DNA of 35,233 nt from Microbacteriaceae bacterium PS02333 (GTDB lineage: Bacteria > Actinomycetota > Actinomycetes > Actinomycetales > Microbacteriaceae): NCBI GenBank assembly GCA_029959665.1, contig JASCOI010000022.1, forward strand, positions 1 through 35,233. Reading direction: 5' to 3'. Positions 14,973-24,825 of the stretch are shown here, one piece after another (positions within the stretch are counted from its first letter, which is position 1; each line of letters opens with the position of its first letter). The notes under the pieces were generated by a model. It was not told the DNA's origin and ran no database searches. It saw only the letters and a program-made list of their open reading frames with translations. A program made the position numbers and the translations under genes.

Positions 14973-16379
14973 TCAGCTCGACTTCGACAGCCCGGAGAGC
15001 TGGCCGGAGAGCCAGCTCGACTGCGACTGCAGCTTGCTGAGACTGGTCTCGAGCGCGGTGTAGGTCGCCTGCAGCGTCGCGCGTCGCGCGGTCAGGCGGA
15101 GATCCCAGGCGTCGATCTGGTCGTTGAGGTCCTTGACCACCGTCTGCTGGCCGGTGATCGAGGTGGTGATGGAGCCGGTGTACTTGTCGGACACCGCACT
15201 CGCGGCCGCGCCGACCGCGGCGGACACGCCGGACAGGACGGACTGCGTCCCAGCGGGGTCCGCAGTGAGGGCCTGTTGGAACACGGTCGCGTCGAACGAG
15301 AAGGTGCCGTCCTTCTGGATGACGATGCCGATCGAGGACGGCGACCTGCCGTCCACCGGGGTCGACATCGCACTGGTGAGGCGCTGCATCGCCGTGCGCG
15401 TCGTGGCGTCGCCGAGGAGCACCCCTGCGGTCGTGGTGGTCGCCCCCGTCGTCGGACTCGTCGTGCTGGTGACGCCGGTGTTCTGCGCGTAGTAGGACGA
15501 GATCGCGGTGAACGCGTCGACGAGTCCGGATGCCACCGCCTGCGCCTTGGACGCGTCACGGCCGACGGTGACCGTGACCGGGTCGGACGAGGTCGCCGCC
15601 ACGTTCACCGACACCCCGGGGAGCAGGTCGGTGAACGTGTTCGTGGCGCTCGTGATCGTCTGCGCCGCTGCGGTTCCCGCGTACAGGGTCACCGAGGCAT
15701 CTGCCGCCCGCCGCACCACGGCGGCACCGGTCTCGGTGAGGACGTTGGTCGCCGAACCGGCGTCGACGTCGGCACCGGTTCCCCGGTAGAGCGAGAAGGC
15801 GCTCGCGGCGCCGGTCGCGTCGGAGGACACCTGCAGACGGTAGAGCTTCGTGCCGTCGGCGGCGGTGCCGGCGGAGACCTTGGTCGCGGTGATCCCGGCA
15901 GCGGCCTTGTTGATCGCGGCGACGGTGTCGTCGAGCGAACCGGATGCCGGCGACAGCTCGACCTTCGTGCCGTCCGACTTGACGAGCGTGAGCGGTGCGG
16001 CCGTGCTCGACCAGGTGGACATGGCGGCGGTGACACCGACCTGGCCCGTCGCCTTCGCGTCGACCGTGAACGAGACGGATCCGGCGGCGGCGCCGGCGCC
16101 GACCGTCGCGGTCGCAGCCGAGGAGGAGCTCGACGCGGTGAAGACGGCGAGCGAGGTGGGGAGCGCCGCGGCCGTGGCCTTCGTCGCGAACGACTGGAAC
16201 AACCCGTTGATCGTCTGCAGCGAGGAGATGAACGAGTTGGTCGAGGTGACCTTGGACTTGAGCAGTGTCTGCGGGACCTGCTCGATGGTCATGAGCGAGT
16301 TGATGAGGTCCGTGGTCTTGAGCCCGCTGACGAGACCGTCGATCGCGAGGCTGCCGCTGGTCGCACTCGTCGTGGACAT
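14973..16379 (-). CDS. fliD: Flagellar filament cap protein FliD
   Basis: Pentameric cap at the filament tip that guides flagellin assembly. The 468-residue product has the FliD N-terminus (L-A-I-D-G-L-V-S-G-L-K-T-T-D-L-I-N-S-L-M) and a C-terminal coiled coil (W-D-L-R-L-T-A-R-R-A-T-L-Q-A-T-Y-T-A-L-E). Between them lie Ala/Thr/Ser-rich middle domains. Length is normal. GGGAG lies upstream of the ATG. It is downstream of fliC beyond a GC hairpin region, and 13 bp ahead of fliS, so it heads the fliD-fliS-fliT unit. Confidence 0.95.
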   Translation of the reverse strand: MSTTSATSGSLAIDGLVSGLKTTDLINSLMTIEQVPQTLLKSKVTSTNSFISSLQTINGLFQSFATKATAAALPTSLAVFTASSSSSAATATVGAGAAAGSVSFTVDAKATGQVGVTAAMSTWSSTAAPLTLVKSDGTKVELSPASGSLDDTVAAINKAAAGITATKVSAGTAADGTKLYRLQVSSDATGAASAFSLYRGTGADVDAGSATNVLTETGAAVVRRAADASVTLYAGTAAAQTITSATNTFTDLLPGVSVNVAATSSDPVTVTVGRDASKAQAVASGLVDAFTAISSYYAQNTGVTSTTSPTTGATTTTAGVLLGDATTRTAMQRLTSAMSTPVDGRSPSSIGIVIQKDGTFSFDATVFQQALTADPAGTQSVLSGVSAAVGAAASAVSDKYTGSITTSITGQQTVVKDLNDQIDAWDLRLTARRATLQATYTALETSLSKLQSQSSWLSGQLSGLSKSS

Positions 16380-16403
16380 CGCAGGACTCCCTGGTTGCTA
16401 CGT

Positions 16404-16458
16404 GGCGGGCGGGGCGGGGCGGGGGGGCCCGGGCCCCCGGGGACGTGACCCCCCCCGG
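16404..16458 (-). terminator. GC-rich hairpin region between fliC and fliD
   Basis: After the fliC stop lies a stem CCGGGG (16437-16442) with CCCCGG (16453-16458), then a second nested G/C palindrome around GGGCCCGGGCCC (about 16426-16438). Either could terminate most flagellin transcripts while letting some read into fliD. Runs of seven or more G or C mean the exact base count is uncertain. Confidence 0.5.
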
Positions 16459-16477
16459 AAGACGGCGCGATCCGCGA

Positions 16478-17656
16478 CTAGCGGAGCAGCGACAGGACGC
16501 CCTGCGTGCTCTGGTTCGCCTGCGCGAGCATCGACGTGCCGGCCTGGCTGAGGATGTTGTCGCGCGTGTACTTGACCATCTCCTCCGCCATGTCGACATC
16601 GGTGATGCGCGAGCCGGCCGCGGTGAGGTTCTCCTTGGCCACGTTCGTCACGTTGATGGCGTGGTCGAAGCGGTTCTGGATGGCACCGAGCTGCGAACGA
16701 GCCGACGACACTGCCTTGATCTGGTTGTCGATGACCGTGATCGCAGCCTGTGCGTGCTCGGCGGTGTCGAACGAGATGCCCTTCGTCGCCGAGACGTCCG
16801 TACCGGTCCCGAGCACGGGGGTGCCCGTGGTCTCCTCGACCGAGCCACCGTTGCGGGCGGCGATGGTCAGACCGGTCGCGGTCTTCGTGCCGTCGGCCGC
16901 GTAGGTGAAGGTCGCCGTCGCGGTCAGACCGGCGGAGAAGGCGCTGTTCGAGTTGAGCGCGTCCACCACGTTCTGCGTGGAGGTGAAGTCCGCGCCACCG
17001 TTCAGTGCACCGGTGTTGACCGTCGTCGACGTGCCGTCGTCGTTCGTGACAGTGAAGGACATGCCGGTCGTCGCGAGGGCCTTCGCCGCCGTGTCGGACA
17101 GGGTGTACTTCTGACCAGCGTCGCCGCTCGTCAGCTTCGACGCGACCGCGGACACGTCGGCGCCCGAGAGGTCCACGACGATCTGCGAGCTGTCGTTGCC
17201 GTTCGCCCCGACCTGGAACTTCAGCTGCTTGTTCGACCCGTCGAGCAGGTTGATGCCGTTGAAGTTGGTCGAGGAGGAGATGCGCGAGAGCTCCTGCTGG
17301 AGCTGGCCGACCTCGGTCTTGATGGCATCGCGGGATGCACCGTTGTTCGAGTCGTTGCCGGCCTGCACTGCCAGGTCGCGCATGCGCTGGAGGATCGAGT
17401 GGGTCTCGGTGAGGCCACCTTCAGCGGTCTGCACGACGGAGATGCCGTCCTGCGCGTTGCGGGCGGCGACCGTGAGGCCACCGACCTGGGACTTCAGCCC
17501 CTCGGAGATCGACAGACCGGCCGCGTCGTCGGCAGCACGGTTGATGCGGAGGCCGCTCGAGAGCTTCTCGAGGGACTTCGACAGGTCGTTCTGCGTCGAG
17601 TTGAGGTTCCGGTACGTGTTGAGTGCCGAGAGGTTGGTGTTGATGGACATACCCAT
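16478..17656 (-). CDS. fliC: Flagellin (filament protein)
   Basis: Main subunit of the flagellar filament. The 392-residue product starts M-G-M-S-I-N-T-N-L-S-A-L-N and has the conserved N-terminal D0/D1 helices, including S-S-G-L-R-I-N-R-A-A-D-D-A-A-G-L-S-I-S (about 32-50). A variable Thr/Ala/Gly-rich centre follows. The C-terminal helices contain L-G-A-I-Q-N-R-F-D-H-A-I-N-V and end S-T-Q-G-V-L-S-L-L-R. GGAGG lies 8 bases before the ATG at 17656, which decides against the ATG at 17710. This is the only flagellin in the window. Its leader carries a hairpin with GGA in the loop plus GGA in the ribosome-binding site, the pattern of CsrA control. Confidence 0.98.
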   Translation of the reverse strand: MGMSINTNLSALNTYRNLNSTQNDLSKSLEKLSSGLRINRAADDAAGLSISEGLKSQVGGLTVAARNAQDGISVVQTAEGGLTETHSILQRMRDLAVQAGNDSNNGASRDAIKTEVGQLQQELSRISSSTNFNGINLLDGSNKQLKFQVGANGNDSSQIVVDLSGADVSAVASKLTSGDAGQKYTLSDTAAKALATTGMSFTVTNDDGTSTTVNTGALNGGADFTSTQNVVDALNSNSAFSAGLTATATFTYAADGTKTATGLTIAARNGGSVEETTGTPVLGTGTDVSATKGISFDTAEHAQAAITVIDNQIKAVSSARSQLGAIQNRFDHAINVTNVAKENLTAAGSRITDVDMAEEMVKYTRDNILSQAGTSMLAQANQSTQGVLSLLR

Positions 17657-17664
17657 GGTGGTTT

Positions 17665-17708
17665 CCTCCGTGAAATCTGGGTCTTCGTCAGCCCGTCCGT
17701 GGGCTGAC
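17665..17708 (-). promoter_or_regulatory. Putative CsrA-binding leader of fliC
   Basis: On the minus strand an 8-bp perfect stem (17701-17708 with 17687-17694) presents the loop ACGGAC, placing GGA in a hairpin loop. The ribosome-binding site CACGGAGG about 20 bases downstream (17665-17672) carries a second GGA. CsrA dimers bridge two such sites, and the B. subtilis hag leader uses the same two-site layout. fliW is present in the window and csrA is not, so this is a structural inference. Confidence 0.5.
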
Positions 17709-17780
17709 ATGGTGTCCTCTCGGCCGGGCGGCCGGAGGCGTTAGGAGAACTGTCGGGATTCTTCCGATCGGTTCCACGGC

Positions 17781-18599
17781 TCAGCTGGCGACCACGTGGT
17801 GGCCGGTCGCGGCGTCCTGCACCGCACGGGCGACACCGACCGCGGCGTTCGCGGCGACCTTCGCCAGGTACGCGCTCCTGCGGGCCGCGGTGGTGCGGGA
17901 CACGGGCTCCGGGGTCTCGCCGCCGTCGCCGTAGTGCGTGGCCAGACCGTCGCGGAGCAGCCGCATCGCCTCGGAGCGCTGCTGCGACACGGCGGAGTGG
18001 GTGATGCCGAGCTCGGCGGCGACGTCGGTGACCGAACGGTCCCCGAAGTAGACGGCCTCGACCACGAAGCGCATCCGCTCGGGCAGGGCCTCGACGGCGG
18101 CACGGAGGTAGCGGCGGCGCTCGGCCTCGACGAGGTCCTCGCCGGGGAGCGGCAGGTCGGCGGCGACGGTGTCGTGCACGGTCTCGTCGATCGGGGTCAC
18201 GACCCGGCCGGCGTCGCTCATCGCATCGGCGGCGGACTGGCGGTCGACGCCCATCGCGTCGGCGATCTCCTGCACGGACACGCTGCGACCGAGCCGGGAG
18301 GAAAGCGTCTCCTGCGTCGCGAGGGCCTCGCGGATGCGCTTCCGGGTCCCCCGGCTCGCCCAGTCCGCCGAGCGCATGTCGTCGGCGATCGCGCCGGTGA
18401 TGCGGGTGCGAGCGTACGCGCCGAACGGCACGCCGAGGGTGGGGTCGAAGGCGTCGGCGGCCGCGACGAGCGCGAGCGAACCGACGGCGGCGAGGTCGTC
18501 GCGGTCGAGGTGGGTGGCACGTGCGCGGACGTCGGACACGATGTAGCCGACGAGCGGGAGGTGCTCGACGATCATCGCGTTGCGTTCGGTGCGGTCCAT
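17781..18599 (-). CDS. fliA: RNA polymerase sigma factor, FliA/WhiG (sigma-28) type
   Basis: A 272-residue sigma factor that should direct flagellar transcription. Region 2 is at about residues 30-95 (L-D-R-D-D-L-A-A-V-G-S-L-A-L then F-G-A-Y-A-R-T-R-I-T-G-A-I-A-D-D-M-R-S-A-D-W), where the Y-A-R-T-R-I-x-G-A-I and the R-S-x-D-W that follow mark the FliA/WhiG group. Region 3 is at about 105-130 and region 4 at about 180-215 (V-T-D-V-A-A-E-L-G-I-T-H-S-A-V-S-Q-Q-R-S-E-A). A tail of about 50 residues beyond region 4 is extra to the family. Its place beside fliC and divergent from flgN fits. A sigma-28-like -10 lies in its own leader. No anti-sigma FlgM is visible nearby. Confidence 0.9.
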   Translation of the reverse strand: MDRTERNAMIVEHLPLVGYIVSDVRARATHLDRDDLAAVGSLALVAAADAFDPTLGVPFGAYARTRITGAIADDMRSADWASRGTRKRIREALATQETLSSRLGRSVSVQEIADAMGVDRQSAADAMSDAGRVVTPIDETVHDTVAADLPLPGEDLVEAERRRYLRAAVEALPERMRFVVEAVYFGDRSVTDVAAELGITHSAVSQQRSEAMRLLRDGLATHYGDGGETPEPVSRTTAARRSAYLAKVAANAAVGVARAVQDAATGHHVVAS

Positions 18600-18688
18600 G
18601 CTGATCCCCTGGTCGTCTCGACTGGATTGACCCGTCCGTGGGCGCGGCGATCACCGGCCGCGTGGAGGCCGGTCGGTACGCCGAAGAC

Positions 18689-18710
18689 CCGCCCGGGTCC
18701 CTCCGGGCGG
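18689..18710 (-). promoter_or_regulatory. Leader hairpin of fliA with GGA in the loop
   Basis: A perfect 8-bp stem (CCGCCCGG at 18689-18696, CCGGGCGG at 18703-18710) gives, on the minus strand, the loop AGGGAC. It lies about 90 nt upstream of the fliA start, within the leader expected from the -10 at 18766-18773. The GGA loop resembles a CsrA site, like the one before fliC. It could instead be an attenuator. Confidence 0.4.
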
Positions 18711-18765
18711 TGCACCCGCGTCCCTGCGACGCGTTCCGGTTTGTCCCCCGGGGTGCGTTCTGAAT

Positions 18766-18773
18766 GTATCGGC
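18766..18773 (-). promoter_or_regulatory. Sigma-28-like -10 element before fliA
   Basis: The minus strand reads GCCGATAC, 7 of 8 with the sigma-28 -10 consensus GCCGATAA. No convincing -35 (TAAA type) stands 14-16 bases upstream, so it is a partial match. It would allow autoregulation of the sigma factor, with a leader of about 160 nt. Confidence 0.4.
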
Positions 18774-18801
18774 TGGCAATCCCCTGAACACCCCCTCACC
18801 C

Positions 18802-18853
18802 GTCCCCAATGCGGGGGGACACGGGGTGTTTGCCGGTCCGCATTTGGGGGGAC
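18802..18853. promoter_or_regulatory. Two tandem GTCCCC/GGGGAC palindromes
   Basis: Site 1 (18802-18820) is GTCCCC, 7 bases, GGGGAC. Site 2 (18836-18853) is GTCCGC, 6 bases, GGGGAC. Their starts are 34 bp apart, about three helical turns, so two dimers would lie on one face of the DNA. They sit midway between the presumed fliA and flgN promoters. Half-sites (GTCCCCC) recur at 18743 and about 18879. The binding protein is not known. Confidence 0.5.
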
Positions 18854-18944
18854 CCAGGTGCGGGAACGGTCGTTCCTGTCCCCCGGAGTGGAGGCACGCG
18901 ACGACGATGCGCCGAAACCCGCCCCGCCGCCGCCGGCATCGCGC

Positions 18945-18971
18945 TTACGGGGCACCCCGGCCTGCCGATAG
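18945..18971 (+). promoter_or_regulatory. Sigma-28-like promoter of flgN-flgK-flgL-fliW
   Basis: TTAC (18945-18948), exactly 15 bases, GCCGATAG (18964-18971). The -10 matches GCCGATAA at 7 of 8 and the spacing equals that of FliA/SigD/WhiG promoters. A transcript starting near 18978 would have a leader of about 35 nt with a strong ribosome-binding site. It is the best sigma-28 match in the window, and late hook-junction genes are classic sigma-28 targets. Confidence 0.65.
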
Positions 18972-19011
18972 TCCCCGCTGTCCGCAGGATGACCGACACC
19001 GGGAGGAGATG

Positions 19012-19497
19012 ATGAGCGTGAACGACCTGTCCGCCGTGCTCTGGCGCGAACGAGAACTGCTCGAACTGCTCACGTTCAAGCTCGAGGAGGAGCAGCTGCT
19101 GCTCGCCGCCGGGCGCTCCCGCTGGGTGTCGCACGCCAGCCGCGAGGTCGAGCAGGTGCTCGAGCGTCTCCGCGCCACCGGACTCGAACGGAGCGCGGAG
19201 AGCGCCGCCGTCGCCGAGGAGTGGGGCGTCGACCCCGACGCTCCCCTGCGCGAGGTCGTCGCCGCGGCGCCGGGTGGCCCGTGGGGCGAGATCCTCGCGT
19301 CGCACCTCCACGCCATGGTCGAGCTGACCACGCAGATCGGTGCCCTGCGGGACGAGAACGACCGCTTCCTCCGGACCGCGGCGCAGGCCACCGAGGAGAC
19401 CCTCGCCGGCACGGTCGGCGACACCGCGACGTACGACGCCACCGGAACCTCCGGCCTTGCGACGGGCGAGGCCCGACTGTTCGACGGGACCCTGTAG
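19012..19497 (+). CDS. flgN: Flagellar chaperone FlgN
   Basis: Export chaperone for the hook-filament junction proteins FlgK and FlgL. The 161-residue product is helical, beginning M-S-V-N-D-L-S-A-V-L-W-R-E-R-E-L-L-E-L-L-T-F-K-L-E-E-E-Q-L-L-L, the FlgN-family pattern in Gram-positives, with L-x-x-E-L (Q) heptads. GGGAGGAG stands just upstream; ATG 19012 is preferred over ATG 19009, which is too close to it. It is 3 bp ahead of flgK, its client. Confidence 0.88.
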   Translation: MSVNDLSAVLWRERELLELLTFKLEEEQLLLAAGRSRWVSHASREVEQVLERLRATGLERSAESAAVAEEWGVDPDAPLREVVAAAPGGPWGEILASHLHAMVELTTQIGALRDENDRFLRTAAQATEETLAGTVGDTATYDATGTSGLATGEARLFDGTL

Positions 19498-19500
19498 GCG

Positions 19501-20922
19501 ATGGTCAGCACCTTCGGATCGCTCGCGACCGCGTACTCCGGCCTCGCCGCAGCACGTGCCGGCATCGACGTCACCGGGCAGAACATCGCGAACGCGGGCA
19601 CCACCGGGTACACCCGCCAGCGCGTCACGCAGACGTCCATCCCCGCGGCGCAGACCGGGTTCATGCGCGGGACCGCGGCCCTCGCCGGACAGGGCGTCTC
19701 CGTCGACGGGATCGCGCGACTCGGCTCCCTCACGCTCGACGCCGGCGTCCGCGCCGCTGCCGGGTCCTCCGCGTACGCCACGGCCAGGGCAGCCGGACTC
19801 GACCAGCTCGAGACCGGGCTGAACGAACCGGGCGACGACGGGCTCTCCGCGAAGCTCGACGACTTCTGGTCCGCGTGGGGCGACCTCTCCACGCACACCG
19901 ACGACCCGGGTGCCGCCACCGCGCTGCTCGGCGCCTCGAAGACCGTCGCGTCCACCCTGGCCGCCGGGTCGAAGGCCGTCGACGCGCAGTGGACCACTGT
20001 TCGCGGCACCGTCGCCGGACAGGTGTCGCAGCTCAACGACGCCGCGAAGCAGGTCGCCGACCTCAACGGCCGCATCCGCGCCGCACTCGCCGGCGGCGGC
20101 AACGCGAACGAGCTCATCGACCAGCGCGACCAGCTCACCGAGCAGATCGCCTCCCTCGCCGGGGGCACGACCCGCGCGAACGCCGACGGCACGGTCGACG
20201 TGCTCATCGGCGGAAACCCCCTCGTGCAGGGCGCCGATGCCCGCTCGGTCGCGCTCGGCGGCGGGAACCGGCTCGCGGACGGCGCGCCGGTCACCCTCAC
20301 ATGGACCTCCGGTTCCGGGTCCGCCGTCGCCCTCGACGGCGGATCGATCGCCGGCAACGTGTCCCTGCTGGCGCCGGCGAACGCCAACGGCACCGGCGGT
20401 GCGCTCGCGCAGGCGTCCGCCGCGTACGACACGATCGCGACGACGATCGCCGCGCAGGTCAACGCCGTGCACGCCACCGGCACGACGGCGAGCGGGACCA
20501 CCGGCGCCGCGTTCTTCGCACTCACCGCCGGTGTCCCGGCCGCGCAGGGTCTCACCGTCGTCCCCACCGACGCCGGCGGCATCGCGACGCGGAACGCGGC
20601 CGGCGAGTACGACGGCTCCGTCGCCGACGCGCTCGGCGAGCTGGGGAAGGCCGCGGACGCACCCGACAAGACGTGGGCGACGTTCGTGGCGGGCGTGGGC
20701 ACGGCCTCCCGGTCGGCGACGTCGGAGGCGACGCTCACCGGCCTCGCACTCACCAACGCGCGCACCCAGCAGCAGTCGGGCGCCGGCGTCGACCTCGACG
20801 AGGAGAACGTCAACCTGCTCAGCTACCAGCACGCCTACCAGGGCGCGGCACGCGTCCTGACGGCCGTCGACGAGATGCTCGACACCCTCATCAACCGCGT
20901 CGGCCTCGTCGGGAGGGGATGA
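19501..20922 (+). CDS. flgK: Flagellar hook-associated protein 1 (FlgK)
   Basis: First junction protein between hook and filament. The 473-residue product starts F-G-S-L-A-T-A-Y-S-G-L and has the rod/hook motif Q-N-I-A-N-A-G-T-T-G-Y-T-R-Q-R-V (about 28-43). The long centre holds L-N-G-R-I-R-A-A-L-A-G-G-G-N-A-N-E-L-I-D-Q-R-D, a hallmark of FlgK, and the C-terminus reads V-D-L-D-E-E-N-V-N-L-L-S-Y-Q-H-A-Y-Q-G-A-A-R-V. It is coupled to flgL by an ATGA overlap. Confidence 0.97.
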   Translation: MVSTFGSLATAYSGLAAARAGIDVTGQNIANAGTTGYTRQRVTQTSIPAAQTGFMRGTAALAGQGVSVDGIARLGSLTLDAGVRAAAGSSAYATARAAGLDQLETGLNEPGDDGLSAKLDDFWSAWGDLSTHTDDPGAATALLGASKTVASTLAAGSKAVDAQWTTVRGTVAGQVSQLNDAAKQVADLNGRIRAALAGGGNANELIDQRDQLTEQIASLAGGTTRANADGTVDVLIGGNPLVQGADARSVALGGGNRLADGAPVTLTWTSGSGSAVALDGGSIAGNVSLLAPANANGTGGALAQASAAYDTIATTIAAQVNAVHATGTTASGTTGAAFFALTAGVPAAQGLTVVPTDAGGIATRNAAGEYDGSVADALGELGKAADAPDKTWATFVAGVGTASRSATSEATLTGLALTNARTQQQSGAGVDLDEENVNLLSYQHAYQGAARVLTAVDEMLDTLINRVGLVGRG

Positions 20923-21806
20923 CCGTGATCACCCGTGTGACCACCCAGATGTCCATGGCAGCAGCGACGAACCGGCTGCAGGCCGGTGCCGCCAAGGTCG
21001 CGCAGCTCACCGAGCAGGCCACGACCCTGAAGAACATCGGGAAGCCGTCGGACGACCCGGTCGGCACCGCGTCGTCGATGCAGGTCCGCAAGGAGCAGGC
21101 CGCGAACGCGCAGTACGCCCGCAACGCGAACGACGCGGTCGGGTGGCTGGCCAACACGGACAGTGCACTCGGTGACGTCTACTCGGTGCTCACGAAGGTG
21201 CGGGACCTCACCGTCCAGGCGGCGAACAGCGGCACCATGAGCGATACCGACCGCGATGCGTTCGTCACGCAGTTCCAGGCACTGAAGAGCGACCTCGCGG
21301 CGAGTGCGAACGCCACCTACGGTGCGCGGTCCGTCTTCGCCGGGTCGTCGACCTCGTCGACGGCGTACGACCCCACCACCGGATGGACGCCGTCCACCGC
21401 GACCGTCGACCGGCGCATCGGCGACGGGACCACGGTGCGGGTGGACACCTCCGGGGCTGCGGTGTTCGGCTCCGGGTCGAACTCCGTGTTCGCGATGATC
21501 GACTCGGTCGTCGGGGACCTGCAGAACGGCGTGAACGTGAACCCCCGCATCAACGACGTGGACGCGCACCTGCAGACCGTGCGCGGCGCACAGGCCGACG
21601 TCGGCGTCCGGCACGCGGCCGCGATCGCCGCGCAGGATTCCCTGAAGACGGCGTCCGTGACGCTCGAGGGACGCCGCTCGTCGATCGAGGACAAGGACCT
21701 CGCCAAGGCCGTCCTCGACCTGCAGGTGCAGCAGACCAACTACCAGGCAGCCCTCGCGGTCACCGCGAAGGTCCTGCAGCCGACCCTGATGGACTACCTC
21801 CGATGA
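20919..21806 (+). CDS. flgL: Flagellar hook-associated protein 3 (FlgL)
   Basis: Second junction protein, flagellin-like. The 295-residue product starts M-T-V-I-T-R-V-T-T-Q-M-S-M and contains I-G-K-P-S-D-D-P-V-G-T-A (about 42-53), the FlgL/flagellin N-domain motif. It ends with the C-terminal helix L-Q-V-Q-Q-T-N-Y-Q-A-A-L-A-V-T-A-K-V. The ATG overlaps the flgK stop, and the fliW start overlaps its own stop. Confidence 0.97.
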   Translation: MTVITRVTTQMSMAAATNRLQAGAAKVAQLTEQATTLKNIGKPSDDPVGTASSMQVRKEQAANAQYARNANDAVGWLANTDSALGDVYSVLTKVRDLTVQAANSGTMSDTDRDAFVTQFQALKSDLAASANATYGARSVFAGSSTSSTAYDPTTGWTPSTATVDRRIGDGTTVRVDTSGAAVFGSGSNSVFAMIDSVVGDLQNGVNVNPRINDVDAHLQTVRGAQADVGVRHAAAIAAQDSLKTASVTLEGRRSSIEDKDLAKAVLDLQVQQTNYQAALAVTAKVLQPTLMDYLR

Positions 21807-22195
21807 ACATCGACCTCACCTTCGCCGTCGCACCGTTCGGTCTCGAGCCCCTCGTCGCGTTCACGCTGACGCCGGTCTCGGGTGCCGACGGGCTCTTCAC
21901 GCTCGTCGGTGCGGGGACCACGGCGTCCGGGGTGTCCGCGCCGAAGATGTTCCTGCTCGACGCTGCGGTACACCTGCCCGACTACGCGCCGGCGCTGTCG
22001 GACGAGCAGGCGGCGACCATCGGCCTGACCGCGCCGTCGGACGCGATGCTCCTCGTCGTGGCGACCCCTGGTGACGCCGGGACGACGGTGAACCTGCTCG
22101 CGCCGGTCGTGGTGAACGCGCGGACGTCGGTGGGTGCGCAGTTCATCCTCGAGGACCAGGACCTGCCGTTGCGCGCGGAGCTCGCGCGGCGGTAA
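21803..22195 (+). CDS. fliW: Flagellar assembly factor FliW
   Basis: Binds both flagellin and the translational repressor CsrA in Gram-positives; flagellin export frees FliW to release CsrA from the flagellin mRNA. The 130-residue product has the FliW pattern: F-G-L-E-P-L-V-A-F-T-L near the start, A-P-V-V-V-N-A-R-T-S-V-G-A-Q-F-I-L-E-D-Q-D-L-P at the end. ATGA overlap with flgL gives the start. csrA, which often follows fliW, is not downstream; the strand is intergenic and then ppsA faces it. Together with the fliC leader hairpin it implies a csrA elsewhere. Confidence 0.92.
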   Translation: MNIDLTFAVAPFGLEPLVAFTLTPVSGADGLFTLVGAGTTASGVSAPKMFLLDAAVHLPDYAPALSDEQAATIGLTAPSDAMLLVVATPGDAGTTVNLLAPVVVNARTSVGAQFILEDQDLPLRAELARR

Positions 22196-22245
22196 AGGAC
22201 CGGCGCGCCGCCCGGCCCGGGTTCCGGAGGTGATCCGTGTCGCAC

Positions 22246-24669
<2,424 letters not shown>

Positions 24670-24752
24670 CGGTGGCGCCTTTCGTCAGGTCGTCGTTGCA
24701 CCGCCCGGTCGTCAAGACCGCGCTGTGGAAGCAGTCTCGGGGCCGGACAACA

Positions 24753-24793
24753 CCGAAGAGACTTCACTTCGGCGTCAAGATCAGCAGTTCTTG
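24753..24793. promoter_or_regulatory. Inverted repeats between ppsA and its regulator
   Basis: In the 156-bp divergent gap, CCGAAG (24753-24758), 8 bases, CTTCGG (24767-24772) forms a perfect palindrome, and CAAGA (24776-24780), 8 bases, TCTTG (24789-24793) forms a second. Starts are 23 bp apart, about two helical turns. They are candidate operators for the adjacent regulator. Confidence 0.45.
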
Positions 24794-24825
24794 CCGGAAC
24801 GTGGAGCCACGCGTACCGTGAGCCC

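Larger units (their letters stand above)
18600..19011. other. Divergent fliA-flgN regulatory region
   Basis: This 412-bp gap holds no credible gene. It contains the fliA leader hairpin, opposite-facing sigma-28-like promoters and the GTCCCC palindrome pair, all listed separately. The pattern suggests a hub where the two flagellar transcription units are controlled together. Confidence 0.7.

Noticed and set aside
17657-17710. Flagellin starting at the ATG of 17710
   Set aside because: It would add 18 residues not found in flagellins and skip the strong GGAGG site before the ATG at 17656.
17657-17780. A sigma-28 promoter directly before fliC
   Set aside because: The best candidate (ACCGATCG near 17765) matches the -10 at only 6 of 8 and has no -35; it may lie further up in the fliA coding region.
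22196-22245. Possible csrA after fliW
   Set aside because: Only about 50 bp lie before the convergent ppsA stop, and no CsrA-like peptide can be read.
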